DNA of 64,000 nucleotides from JACQFV01 sp964593585 (lineage in GTDB: Bacteria; Zixibacteria; MSB-5A5; WJJR01), in contig CAZQIZ010000008.1 of the NCBI GenBank assembly GCA_964593585.1, forward strand, positions 33,396-97,395. The letters are read 5' to 3'. Under the pieces are notes generated by a model. That model ran no database searches and was not told where the DNA came from. It saw only the letters and a program-made list of their open reading frames with translations. Each line of letters begins with the position of its first letter. The first letter of the stretch is position 1. Shown here piece after piece: positions 48,057 to 55,774 of the stretch. The translations under genes and the position numbers were made by a program.

Positions 48057-50027
48057 GTGCCAACCAAATCCACCAAGACCACCGCCGAGGCCGAAGAGGC
48101 CAAAGGCACAACCGCAAAGGGCCGCGCCAAGAAAACCGAAGCCGCCGCCCCCAGCGCTCGTTCCCGCAAGAAGGTCACCGAGGTCAAGACCGAAGGTCTG
48201 GCCGCCGGTTCGACCCGCAAGACCAAGTCCCTGCGCCGCGCCGAAGAGGGCTACCAGGCCCCGGCCATGGCCGCCGTCGCCGAGAAGGAGGAGATCTACG
48301 CCCCCGATCTCGACGATGAAGAGTTTACCCCCGATGACGACGCGCGCATGGAGGAGATGTACCAGACCACCATCTCCGAATTGAAGGAAGGGGAGGTCGT
48401 CAAGGGACGTGTCCAGGCCGTCAGCCGCGATGTCGTCATTGTCGACGTCGGCTTCAAGTCCGAAGGCGCCATTCCGATCACCGAATTCTCCGAGCCGCTC
48501 AATGTCAAGGTCGGCCAGGAGATCGAGGTCTTCCTCGAGGCGGTCGAGGACCAGGAAGGCCAGTTGGTGCTCTCCAAGAGCAAGGCCGACTTCCTGCGCG
48601 TCTGGGACAAAATCCGCGACGCCCATGATCAGGGCGCGATTGTCGATGGCCGCATCGTCCGCCGCATCAAGGGCGGGCTGGTGGTCGATCTGTTCGGCGT
48701 CGAGGCCTTCCTGCCCGGCTCGCAGGTCGCGTTGCGCCAGGTCCCCGACTTCGATTCGCTGCTGGGCCAGACCCTGCCGATGAAGATCATCAAGCTCAAC
48801 AAGACCCGCCGCAACATCGTCGTCTCCCGCCGCGTCGTGCTCGAAACCGAGCGCGATGTGATGCGCGAGAAGGTCCTGACGCAGATCTCCGCCGGCGAAA
48901 TCCGCCGCGGACGCGTCAAGAACATCACCGACTTCGGCGTCTTCATCGACTTGGGCGGCGTCGACGGTCTCCTGCATATCACCGACATGTCGTGGGGACG
49001 GATCCGTCATCCTTCCGAAATCGTCTCGGTCGGCGACGAAATCGACGTCAAGATTCTCGACTTCGACGCCAAGACCCATCGCATTTCGCTCGGCCTGAAG
49101 CAGCTGACCGCCCACCCGTGGGAGAATATCGAATCCAAATACCCGGTCGGCTCCCGTGTCACCGGACGCGTCGTGTCGATCACCGATTACGGCGCCTTCG
49201 TCGAGCTGGAGAAGGGCGTCGAGGGGCTGGTGCACATCTCCGAGATGTCCTGGACCCATCATGTCCGTCACCCCTCCAAGCTGGTGCAGGTCGGCGACAC
49301 CGTCGAGGCGATGGTTCTCAATGTCGACCGCGAGCATCAGAAGATTTCCCTGGGCATCAAGCAGCTGGAGCCCGATCCCTGGTCGACCGTCGAGCAGCGC
49401 TACCCGATCGGCACGCGGCACGAGGGACGGGTCCGCAACCTGACCGCCTTCGGCGCCTTCGTCGAACTCGAGGACGGCATCGACGGTCTCGTGCACATCA
49501 GCGACCTCTCCTGGACCCGGCGCGTCCAGCACCCCTCCGAGATCATGAAGAAGGGCGACTTGGTGCAGGTGGTCATCCTCAACATCGATGTCGAAAACCG
49601 CAAGATTTCGCTCGGCCACAAGCAGGTGCACGATGACCCGTGGCCGAACTTTCACGAACGCTTCCGCGTCGGCAACGAGATGCAGGGCAAGATCGTCCGC
49701 ATGCTCGAACGCGGCGTCGTGGTCGAAGTCGACGGCGATGTCGAGGGGTTTGTCCCGCTCAATCAACTCGGTAAGAAGGACCTTGAGAAGCCCGAAGACG
49801 CCTTCAAGTTGGGCGACACCCTCGGGCTGAAGGTGATCGAGTTCGATCCGACCAACCGCCGCATTGTCCTGTCGGTGGAGGCCTACTACAAGGATCGCGA
49901 TCGCGCCGAACTGGAGGCCTACCTGGCCGCGCATCCGACCGTTGCCGCGACCGTGGGCGAAACCGCCACGGTCAAAGGCGCCGAGCCGGAAGCCCCGGCG
50001 GAGCCCGAAGCCCCCGCCGAAGCGTAA
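48057..50027 (+). CDS. rpsA: 30S ribosomal protein S1
   Basis: A 656-residue protein with six S1 (OB-fold) repeats from ~residue 108 to 612. Repeats 3-5 are the most canonical (GRVKNITDFGVFIDLGGVDG, GRVVSITDYGAFVELEKGVE, GRVRNLTAFGAFVELEDGID). It binds mRNA at the 30S platform. GTG 48057 is chosen because GGAGG lies at 48042-48046; ATG 48036 lies upstream of that site. A ~105-residue N-terminal extension, first Lys/Ala-rich and then acidic, precedes repeat 1 and is longer than in E. coli. An Ala/Glu/Pro tail ends the protein. Confidence 0.96.
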   Translation: MPTKSTKTTAEAEEAKGTTAKGRAKKTEAAAPSARSRKKVTEVKTEGLAAGSTRKTKSLRRAEEGYQAPAMAAVAEKEEIYAPDLDDEEFTPDDDARMEEMYQTTISELKEGEVVKGRVQAVSRDVVIVDVGFKSEGAIPITEFSEPLNVKVGQEIEVFLEAVEDQEGQLVLSKSKADFLRVWDKIRDAHDQGAIVDGRIVRRIKGGLVVDLFGVEAFLPGSQVALRQVPDFDSLLGQTLPMKIIKLNKTRRNIVVSRRVVLETERDVMREKVLTQISAGEIRRGRVKNITDFGVFIDLGGVDGLLHITDMSWGRIRHPSEIVSVGDEIDVKILDFDAKTHRISLGLKQLTAHPWENIESKYPVGSRVTGRVVSITDYGAFVELEKGVEGLVHISEMSWTHHVRHPSKLVQVGDTVEAMVLNVDREHQKISLGIKQLEPDPWSTVEQRYPIGTRHEGRVRNLTAFGAFVELEDGIDGLVHISDLSWTRRVQHPSEIMKKGDLVQVVILNIDVENRKISLGHKQVHDDPWPNFHERFRVGNEMQGKIVRMLERGVVVEVDGDVEGFVPLNQLGKKDLEKPEDAFKLGDTLGLKVIEFDPTNRRIVLSVEAYYKDRDRAELEAYLAAHPTVAATVGETATVKGAEPEAPAEPEAPAEA

Positions 50028-50049
50028 TCACAATCCCGCATCACCCAAG

Positions 50050-50087
50050 GCCGCCGAACCGAAAAGGTCCGGCGGCTTTGTTGTTTG
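50050..50087 (+). terminator. rpsA terminator
   Basis: 11-bp stem GCCGCCGAACC/GGTCCGGCGGC (one mismatch), loop GAAAA, followed by TTTGTTGTTT, 22 bases after the stop. Confidence 0.88.
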
Positions 50088-50109
50088 CACAAACATTCCC
50101 CCATCCGCC

Positions 50110-50285
50110 CGACAAGGGGCTTTCAGCCCCTTGCTGCCCACGCACGCCGTGATCCCGAAGGGGAGGGCGAAGCTTCTGCTGAGGCTGCTCTTTATCCGGT
50201 GGCTACCAAGAGCAGGCTCGGCAGAAGCCTCGACCTCCCTCAACTCAGAATTCATGCCGCAGTAGGGGCGTATTGCATACGCCCA
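50110..50285. repeat. Repeat cluster between rpsA and the VWA gene
   Basis: In this 456-base gap: family A (CAAGGGGCT/AGCCCCTTG, 50113-50133); a family-C inverted pair (~50158-50245: GGGGAGGGCGAAGCTTCTGC ... AAGAGCAGGCTCGGCAGAAG); and a GTAGGGGCGTATTGCATACG palindrome ending GCCC (~50262-50284). No gene. The stretch 50290-50470 shows nothing else recognisable. Confidence 0.8.
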
Positions 50286-50483
50286 GACGCGCTCACGACA
50301 ATCGAATCCACTTCATACCCCGCCACGCAATCCCAGTTCCGGGCGCTCCCAAACTTTCCCGCCCGATCCTGACTTTATTTTCAGTTCGCAAAAAACCCGG
50401 AATATTCCCGCCCCCTCGTCAGTAAACCGGGCAGAGAACAGACGCAGTGCACCCCGTCCTCCGCGCACGAAAGGAGGCAGTCC

Positions 50484-52676
50484 ATGATCCGCCGCAGTCC
50501 GCTTGTGGCATGCGCCGTCGCCGTGGCGTTGCTCGTCGCCGTTCCGGCGTCCGGCATGATCATCATCACCCCCCATGACGGTCAGACCTTCCCCCGTCAC
50601 ACCGTCCAACTGGTCAGGCAGACGGTCGATGTCCGGCTGACCGACCGCGCCGCCGAAGTCTCGGTCGAGTGCGTTTACCACAATTCCTCCGACCGCGACC
50701 TCGAAGGGGAATGGATCTTCCCGCTGCCGCCCGAGGCGGCGGTGGACAAGTTCTCGATGTTTGTCGGCGGCGAGGAGATCAAAGCCGAGCTGCTCGATGC
50801 CGCGGCCGCGCGCGGCATCTATGAGTCGATTGTGCGGCGCACCCAGGACCCCGCGCTGCTGGAGTATGTCGACCGGCAACTGTTGCGCGCGCGCATCTTC
50901 CCGATCGAGGCCCGTAAGGATGCCGCGGTGAAACTCTACTACACCCACCCGCTGGTCGCCGACTTCGGCGTCACCGATTTCGTCTTCCCGGTGCTGAATG
51001 AAACCTGGTCGCCGCGCATCGCCGCTGAAGACAACCTGCGCGCCGAAAACCGCCTGCAGATCGAGATCAACACCGTCGGCACGCTCAAATCGGTCACCGT
51101 TCCCACCCATGAGGTCGGCATCCGCCATTCCGACCCCCACCACGCCGTGGTGGAAGGGGATCTGGAAGACTTGCGCGAGGCCGGCGACTTCCATCTGCTC
51201 TGCGCCTATGACAGCCGTGAGATTGCCGCGCAGTTTCTGACCACCGAAAACGACGATGGCCGCTTCTTCATGGGGATCATCGCCCCCGGCAACGCCGAGG
51301 GGCTGGCCACGTTACCCAAGGATGTGGTCTTCTGCTTCGACCGCTCCGGCAGCATGCAAGGGGAGAAGATCGTCCAGGCCCGCAACGCCCTGCGCTTCTG
51401 CCTCGAAAGTCTCAATCCCGATGACCGTTTCGCGCTGGTCTGGTTCAACGATGGCGTCGACGCCTTTGCCGATCATCTGGTCCGCGCCGATGGCCCCGAT
51501 CGCGCCGCGGCCCTCGACCGCCTTGCGGGACTCACCGCCGATGGCGGCACCTTCATCGATGGCGCCCTGGCCCGCGCGCAGGCAATCTTTGAAAATAACG
51601 ACCGTCCAAAGTACCTGGTGTTCCTCACCGATGGCCTGCCCACCGTCGGCCAACGCAACGCCGATCTCATCACCCGCGCCGCGCGCGAACGCAACAATCT
51701 GCGGGCGCGGATCTTTACCTTCGGTGTCGGCTACGACTTGAACGCCGGCCTGCTCAACGATCTGGCCGAGCAGAACCACGGGTTCTCCTCCTATGTCGCG
51801 CCGGAAGAGGATGTCGAAATCGCCGTCTCCAACTTCTTCCGCAAGATGAGCCGTCCGGTCCTCTCTGACTGCCGCCTCGAATTCGCGCCCGGGGTGATCA
51901 TCAATGACATGTATCCGGCAACGCTTCCCGATGTCTTCGCCGGCAGCGAGATCGTCGTCTATGGCCGCTTCCTCAATGATGCCGAAACCACGGTGCGTCT
52001 GCATGGCACTCGCGGCGGCAAGGATGTCAATCACACCTTCCCGGCGGTCTTCAAGCCCAAACGCGATCAGTACCCGTTCATTGCCAAGTTGTGGGCGGGA
52101 CGGCGCATCGGGCATCTGCTCGACGCGATGCGCGTCTCCGGGGAGAGCCCGGAGGTGAAGGATGAGGTGGTGCGGCTGTCGAAGACCTACGGCATCATGA
52201 CGCCATACACGTCGTTCCTGGCCGCCCCCGAAGAGGTGAAGGTCGCCATGGATATGGCCACGCCGCAGCGTGCCTTCGAATCCCGCGGGATGGTTGCTGG
52301 CGCGCCGCAGGTCCTCTCCGCCATCGAAGCGAGCAAACTTAAGAAGTCGAATCTGGACCCGCACATCGCTGTCCCGAGACAGGCCGATCAACTTGGTTCG
52401 CCAGCGGCCAAGCAGGAGAAGGCCGTGTCCGGGCGCCGCTTCACCCTGATCGATGGCGTTTGGACCGACTGGAATGCCACCACGCCCAACCCCGCCATCA
52501 CCGACACCATCGTGGTCAAGCCCTACTCACCCGCCTACTTCCGGCTGTCACAAAACAAGGAAATCGCGGCGATTCTGGCTCTGGGGAGCAAGGTTAAGTT
52601 CCTGTGGAACAATATGTTAATCAAGACCGACGAAAACGGGGCCACGGAGTGGAACAATAACTGGCCTCAACTGTAA
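50484..52676 (+). CDS. Exported VIT/VWA domain protein (inter-alpha-trypsin-inhibitor-like)
   Basis: A 730-residue protein with a signal peptide (1-~25). The VIT domain (~35-165) carries VDVRLTDRAAEVSVECVYHN and PLPPEAAVDKFSMFVGG. The VWA domain (~282-450) has an intact MIDAS: DRSGSM (Asp286), Thr in GGTFIDGAL and Asp in FLTDGLP. A C-terminal beta-rich region (RRFTLIDGVWTDWN) follows. VIT/VWA proteins mediate metal-dependent protein binding outside the cell or in the periplasm. AAAGGAGG precedes ATG 50484. Partner unknown; it is monocistronic between repeat-filled gaps. Confidence 0.9.
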   Translation: MIRRSPLVACAVAVALLVAVPASGMIIITPHDGQTFPRHTVQLVRQTVDVRLTDRAAEVSVECVYHNSSDRDLEGEWIFPLPPEAAVDKFSMFVGGEEIKAELLDAAAARGIYESIVRRTQDPALLEYVDRQLLRARIFPIEARKDAAVKLYYTHPLVADFGVTDFVFPVLNETWSPRIAAEDNLRAENRLQIEINTVGTLKSVTVPTHEVGIRHSDPHHAVVEGDLEDLREAGDFHLLCAYDSREIAAQFLTTENDDGRFFMGIIAPGNAEGLATLPKDVVFCFDRSGSMQGEKIVQARNALRFCLESLNPDDRFALVWFNDGVDAFADHLVRADGPDRAAALDRLAGLTADGGTFIDGALARAQAIFENNDRPKYLVFLTDGLPTVGQRNADLITRAARERNNLRARIFTFGVGYDLNAGLLNDLAEQNHGFSSYVAPEEDVEIAVSNFFRKMSRPVLSDCRLEFAPGVIINDMYPATLPDVFAGSEIVVYGRFLNDAETTVRLHGTRGGKDVNHTFPAVFKPKRDQYPFIAKLWAGRRIGHLLDAMRVSGESPEVKDEVVRLSKTYGIMTPYTSFLAAPEEVKVAMDMATPQRAFESRGMVAGAPQVLSAIEASKLKKSNLDPHIAVPRQADQLGSPAAKQEKAVSGRRFTLIDGVWTDWNATTPNPAITDTIVVKPYSPAYFRLSQNKEIAAILALGSKVKFLWNNMLIKTDENGATEWNNNWPQL

Positions 52677-52731
52677 TAACAGTTGCGAGCACAGTGCGGG
52701 GCAATACCACCTCCTTGTCCCGCTTCTGCAA

Positions 52732-52770
52732 AAATCCCCGGGCGCTTTCCGGCCCGGGGATTTCTCCATT
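52732..52770 (+). terminator. Terminator of the VIT/VWA gene
   Basis: Perfect 12-bp stem AAATCCCCGGGC/GCCCGGGGATTT, loop of 8, then CTCCATTT, 55 bases after the stop. Confidence 0.85.
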
Positions 52771-52785
52771 TAGGCAGGAGGGCGA

Positions 52786-53055
52786 TCCGACGCGGCGGAT
52801 CGCCTGCTCTTTCGTCATCGCCACCAAGGGCAGGTCCCAGACCTGCCCCTACTGCTTCCATCACGATGAAACGTGGCATGGGTATGTGACCTGACCCACT
52901 CCTCACCACGCACCAGATCACGCAATTCCCCAACTACCGTCATCCCAAGACCCGGCGCTCTTTGCCGGGTCTTGGGATCTTTGTTGCTCTTCGGCGCAGG
53001 TTGAAATCCCTTCGTTCCGCCTAACGACCAAGGGCAGGTCTCAGACCTGCCCCTA
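52786..53055. repeat. Composite repeat, copy 1 (upstream side of YIP1-like gene)
   Basis: Ordered modules: a family-C end (CCTGCTCTTTCGTCATCG), family B (GGGCAGGTCCCAGACCTGCCC, 52828), a TCCATCACGATGAAAC spacer, a CCGTCATCCCAAGACCCGGC hairpin with 15-bp arms (52942-52978) followed by CTTTGTT, and a further family-B palindrome (53032-53052). The same order occurs at 53808-54015. No gene lies in the 456-base gap. Confidence 0.85.
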
Positions 53056-53080
53056 CAGCTTCCACCACGTTGAACCATTC

Positions 53081-53106
53081 AAAAAAAGGCCGGTCAATGA
53101 CCGGCC
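53081..53106 (-). terminator. Terminator of the YIP1-like gene
   Basis: On the minus strand GGCCGGTC-ATT-GACCGGCC is followed by TTTTTTT, 27 bases beyond the stop at 53133. Confidence 0.9.
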
Positions 53107-53132
53107 CTCTTGGTGCTTGATCGAGTCGTCAA

Positions 53133-53720
53133 TTACCCCTGCACCACCATCATCCCGCCTACCAACATGGCCGGGAGACCCATCAGCACAAACCAGATGA
53201 TGATCGAGACCACCAGGATCACACCCATGTAGGGCAGCCTTTGGTCGTCCGGTGTCTTCATCACATGCGGCAGCCCAACGTAGAACAGATAGAGTCCATA
53301 AAACGCCACCAGGATCGCCAGCATGCCGAGAATTGGGATGAGCGTGACCACCGATGCCACCCAATAGGGCGCCTGCGAGAAGGTCACGATTTTGAGGGCG
53401 TCCACAAACCCGCCCTGTGACTTGAACGTGGGCGCCAGTTTCTGCGTGATGAAGGCGGTCACTGCCACGCCGATCAGCCCCAGCACATACGCGAAGACCA
53501 TCATCATAAGCAGCGTGCTGATTGCCGGACGCACCGACAGTCCGGTGAACGGAATCCCCTGTCCGAAAATCGCGCCGGAAATGAACCCGCACACCGGCCC
53601 GATCGCCGACAGCGGGATGATGTACTTCGTGTAGATCCCGGCGGTGCTCATCGCTTCCTGCGCGATCACCGGCCATTCCTGGCCGGGGCGCAGGGCGACG
53701 TTGATGACGCGCTGCAACAT
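53133..53720 (-). CDS. YIP1-family membrane protein
   Basis: A 195-residue polytopic protein with about five membrane helices (IIPLSAIGPVCGFISGAIFG, LLMMMVFAYVLGLIGVAVTA, WVASVVTLIPILGMLAILVA, MGVILVVSIIIWFVLMGLPA). The N-terminal motif VALRPGQEWPVIAQEAMST and the YLFYVGLPHVMKTP segment are typical of bacterial YIP1/DUF1282 proteins. ATG 53720 follows GGAGGG. Specific function unknown. It is flanked on both sides by the composite repeat. Confidence 0.85.
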   Translation of the reverse strand: MLQRVINVALRPGQEWPVIAQEAMSTAGIYTKYIIPLSAIGPVCGFISGAIFGQGIPFTGLSVRPAISTLLMMMVFAYVLGLIGVAVTAFITQKLAPTFKSQGGFVDALKIVTFSQAPYWVASVVTLIPILGMLAILVAFYGLYLFYVGLPHVMKTPDDQRLPYMGVILVVSIIIWFVLMGLPAMLVGGMMVVQG

Positions 53721-53807
53721 GGCAAGACCCTCCGTGGTCGGCCCCGTGTCAACGATCCCGTGCAGCCGCAACAAGCCGGACCCCGCCACATCTGTCAAGA
53801 CGAATTG

Positions 53808-54060
53808 CCTGCTCTTTGGCCGTCGCGACCAAGGGCAGGTCTCAGACCTGCCCCTACGATCTCCATCACGATGAAACACAGGATGCGTCCGAGACCTGAC
53901 CTACCACCCACCAGAACACTGAATTCCCCAATACCGTCATCCCAAGACCCGGCGCTCTTTGCCGGGTCTTGGGATCTTTGTTAAACACCTCCACGGGCAG
54001 GTCTCAGACCTGCCCCTACGATATCTTCACAATGAAACATGGCATGGGTCTGAGACCCGT
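53808..54060. repeat. Composite repeat, copy 2 (other side of YIP1-like gene)
   Basis: Same module order as 52786-53055: CCTGCTCTTTGGCCGTCGCG, family B (53833-53853), TCCATCACGATGAAACAC, the CCGTCATCCCAAGACCCGGC hairpin (53939-53975), and family B again (53995-54015). A half-size GGGTCTGAGACCC palindrome (54046-54058) ends it. It fills the 387-base gap before the NlpE-like gene. Confidence 0.85.
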
Positions 54061-54107
54061 CCTCCGTGTCTCATATTCGGGGGAATGACATCCGAACGGG
54101 CGGTTGC

Positions 54108-54866
54108 TCACCGCCCGCAACTGCGCGCCTGCACCTTCACCTCCGGCCAGCAGCTCTCGCCCGGCCAGACGCTCAGAAACTTGTCGACCACCAGCGCCTG
54201 CTCCCTGCCGGGGCCATCGGCCCGCGGACGATTGATGATCCGTCCCTCGACCGACACCAGCATCGGTTCCCCCGGCGCACTGCGCGCAAACGAATAGGAG
54301 CGCTCCAGCGTCGCGTTGTCCCCCGCGGTCGCCACCGGCAGACGCAGACGGGTCAGGCATTCGGTGATCTGGCCGGCATCGGCCAGGTAGGTGTACATCC
54401 CATGCAGACGCACCCGCGGCTCAAACCAGTCGATTTCGGGCTGACGCTCCAGCGCGTAGTTAAACGACGACTCGATCGGCCGGCCATCGAGATCCAGAAG
54501 CCGCAGAGCATTCTTCCCTTCGATAGCGAGGAGAACGGGAGTCTCCTCCTTGCTGCGCAGGACCAGCGACTTGCCATCCTTCGAGAACTCCCAGTATCCA
54601 ATCTGATCGAAGTGCGCCACGCCCTCCGATTCGCCCCGGTAGGTCTGCCGCAGGAAATAGACGCCATCCGACCAGATGTTGAGCGTGTAGTCGATCCCGG
54701 CGCAGTCGGCGCAGGGGAGAGTCCCCTTGTATGTAGCCGGAAAATCCATCGGCAAGCGCCGGGTGATGTCGGCCATGCCGCCGCCGCCGGGCCGCGCGCA
54801 GTAACTGCTGCAACCGCCGGCGAACGACAACGAGAGTAACAGAACAACGACGAGTGTACGCGCCAT
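54108..54866 (-). CDS. NlpE-like lipoprotein
   Basis: A 252-residue lipoprotein (lipobox SFAGGC). The N-terminal domain (~40-130) has the NlpE motif YKGTLPCADCAGIDYTLNI with its CxxC. The C-terminal part (MYTYLADAGQITECLTRLRL, LVSVEGRI, DKFLSVWPGESC) matches the second domain of NlpE/copper-resistance-type proteins, with Cys pairs. NlpE senses lipoprotein and copper stress at the envelope in E. coli; a similar role here is inferred. ATG 54866 is preferred to the adjacent TTG. It lies downstream of a terminator that ends the membrane operon, so it is likely transcribed separately. Confidence 0.85.
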   Translation of the reverse strand: MARTLVVVLLLSLSFAGGCSSYCARPGGGGMADITRRLPMDFPATYKGTLPCADCAGIDYTLNIWSDGVYFLRQTYRGESEGVAHFDQIGYWEFSKDGKSLVLRSKEETPVLLAIEGKNALRLLDLDGRPIESSFNYALERQPEIDWFEPRVRLHGMYTYLADAGQITECLTRLRLPVATAGDNATLERSYSFARSAPGEPMLVSVEGRIINRPRADGPGREQALVVDKFLSVWPGESCWPEVKVQARSCGR

Positions 54867-54941
54867 CAAGCCCCCCTGTACTGACTATGTCGGCCGCCCG
54901 TGGCCGGGATTTGACTCCCGACGACACCGCCGCCGGCGCGC

Positions 54942-54971
54942 AAAAATAGGGGCGCGGGTGCCGCGCCCCTA
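54942..54971 (-). terminator. Terminator of the exosortase-like/CcmH-like operon
   Basis: Perfect 11-bp stem TAGGGGCGCGG/CCGCGCCCCTA (loop of 3), followed on the minus strand by TTTTTG, about 30 bases after the stop at 55000. Confidence 0.92.
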
Positions 54972-54999
54972 AGGAAATCTCACGCCGGGATCGACCGCG

Positions 55000-55368
55000 C
55001 TACGGTGTGCGGAATTTGAGACGGTCGCCGTATTCCATCATCAGGCCGTCGCGGATCTGCTGGCCGGTCTTGCCGGCGGCCAGCTCCGACTTCACGCGGT
55101 CCTCGATGGCGTGCGCGATGTTGCAGTGGCAACCCAAGAGCGCCACCTGCGAATCCTCGGTGCCCGGGCAACGGAACCCGGCGATGATCCACTGGTCCTT
55201 GACCTCCAACTGATGCGGGCAGGTCGCCGTGGTCCCCGTGCCGGCCACCATCCCGGCGCCCACCGGCGCGGTGCGCTGCCCGACGAAATACCCGCCGATG
55301 AACCCGATCAACAGGCCCACCACCGCCATCAACACCACATTGACCGATCCGCCCTTCTGACCGTTCAT
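55000..55368 (-). CDS. CcmH-like small membrane protein, copy 2
   Basis: A 122-residue protein: short cytoplasmic start, one membrane helix (~8-28) with Gly-rich face (VVGLLIGFIGGYFVGQRTAP), then a domain with FRCPG...GCHCNIAHAIEDRVKSELAAG and QIRDGLMMEYGDRLKF. The second half resembles the three-helix CcmH domain (CxxC, then G-K-x-x-x-x-I-R-x-x-L-x-x-x-Y-G). Here the cysteines are rearranged as CP...CHC. ATG 55368 follows GGAGG. Last gene of a four-gene operon; paralogue of the preceding gene and exactly the same length. Confidence 0.78.
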   Translation of the reverse strand: MNGQKGGSVNVVLMAVVGLLIGFIGGYFVGQRTAPVGAGMVAGTGTTATCPHQLEVKDQWIIAGFRCPGTEDSQVALLGCHCNIAHAIEDRVKSELAAGKTGQQIRDGLMMEYGDRLKFRTP

Positions 55369-55405
55369 CGCATGCCTCCCGAGAGCGGCGCTCTCACGCA
55401 TTGGA

Positions 55406-55774
55406 TCAATTCGGGCCCATCTTCAATTGGTTGCCGTATTGGGCCATCAACTCCTGACGAATGACCGTGCCGTCCTTGCCCTGGCCCAGCTCCTGCTTGA
55501 CCCGGTTGCGCAATGTCTGCGCCTCGGCACAGTCGCAGTTGCGCAGTTCGCACTGCGGACAGGCCGGCGAGGGACATCGAAAACCGGCAATGATATATTC
55601 ATCCACCGGCGACAACAGCGACGGATCGACCCCGGTGGTCAACGTCACCTGCGAGGCAATCGGCCCGCCCTGCCCGACAAAGAAACCGGCGATCCCCCCG
55701 ACCAGCAGGCAGAGGACCAGCACCAGCGACGGGTTGACACCCGACAGATTCTCGCACACTGCGTTCACATTCAC
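55406..55774 (-). CDS. CcmH-like small membrane protein, copy 1
   Basis: A 122-residue protein with one membrane helix (LVLVLCLLVGGIAGFFVGQG) and a domain IIAGFRCPSPACPQCELRNC then CDCAEAQTLRNRVKQELGQG...IRQELMAQYGNQL. It has four to five cysteines in a compact CxxxCxxCx4CDC-like cluster, more than its paralogue at 55000-55368. GTG 55774 overlaps the stop of the upstream gene by 4 bases (GTGA), so it is translationally coupled. Heme or metal handling is conceivable from the CcmH likeness but unproven. Confidence 0.78.
   Translation of the reverse strand: MNVNAVCENLSGVNPSLVLVLCLLVGGIAGFFVGQGGPIASQVTLTTGVDPSLLSPVDEYIIAGFRCPSPACPQCELRNCDCAEAQTLRNRVKQELGQGKDGTVIRQELMAQYGNQLKMGPN

Noticed and set aside
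52786..54060. Transposon carrying the YIP1-like gene
   Set aside because: The flanking repeats are direct rather than terminal inverted, and there is no transposase or clear target duplication; kept only as a composite-repeat finding.
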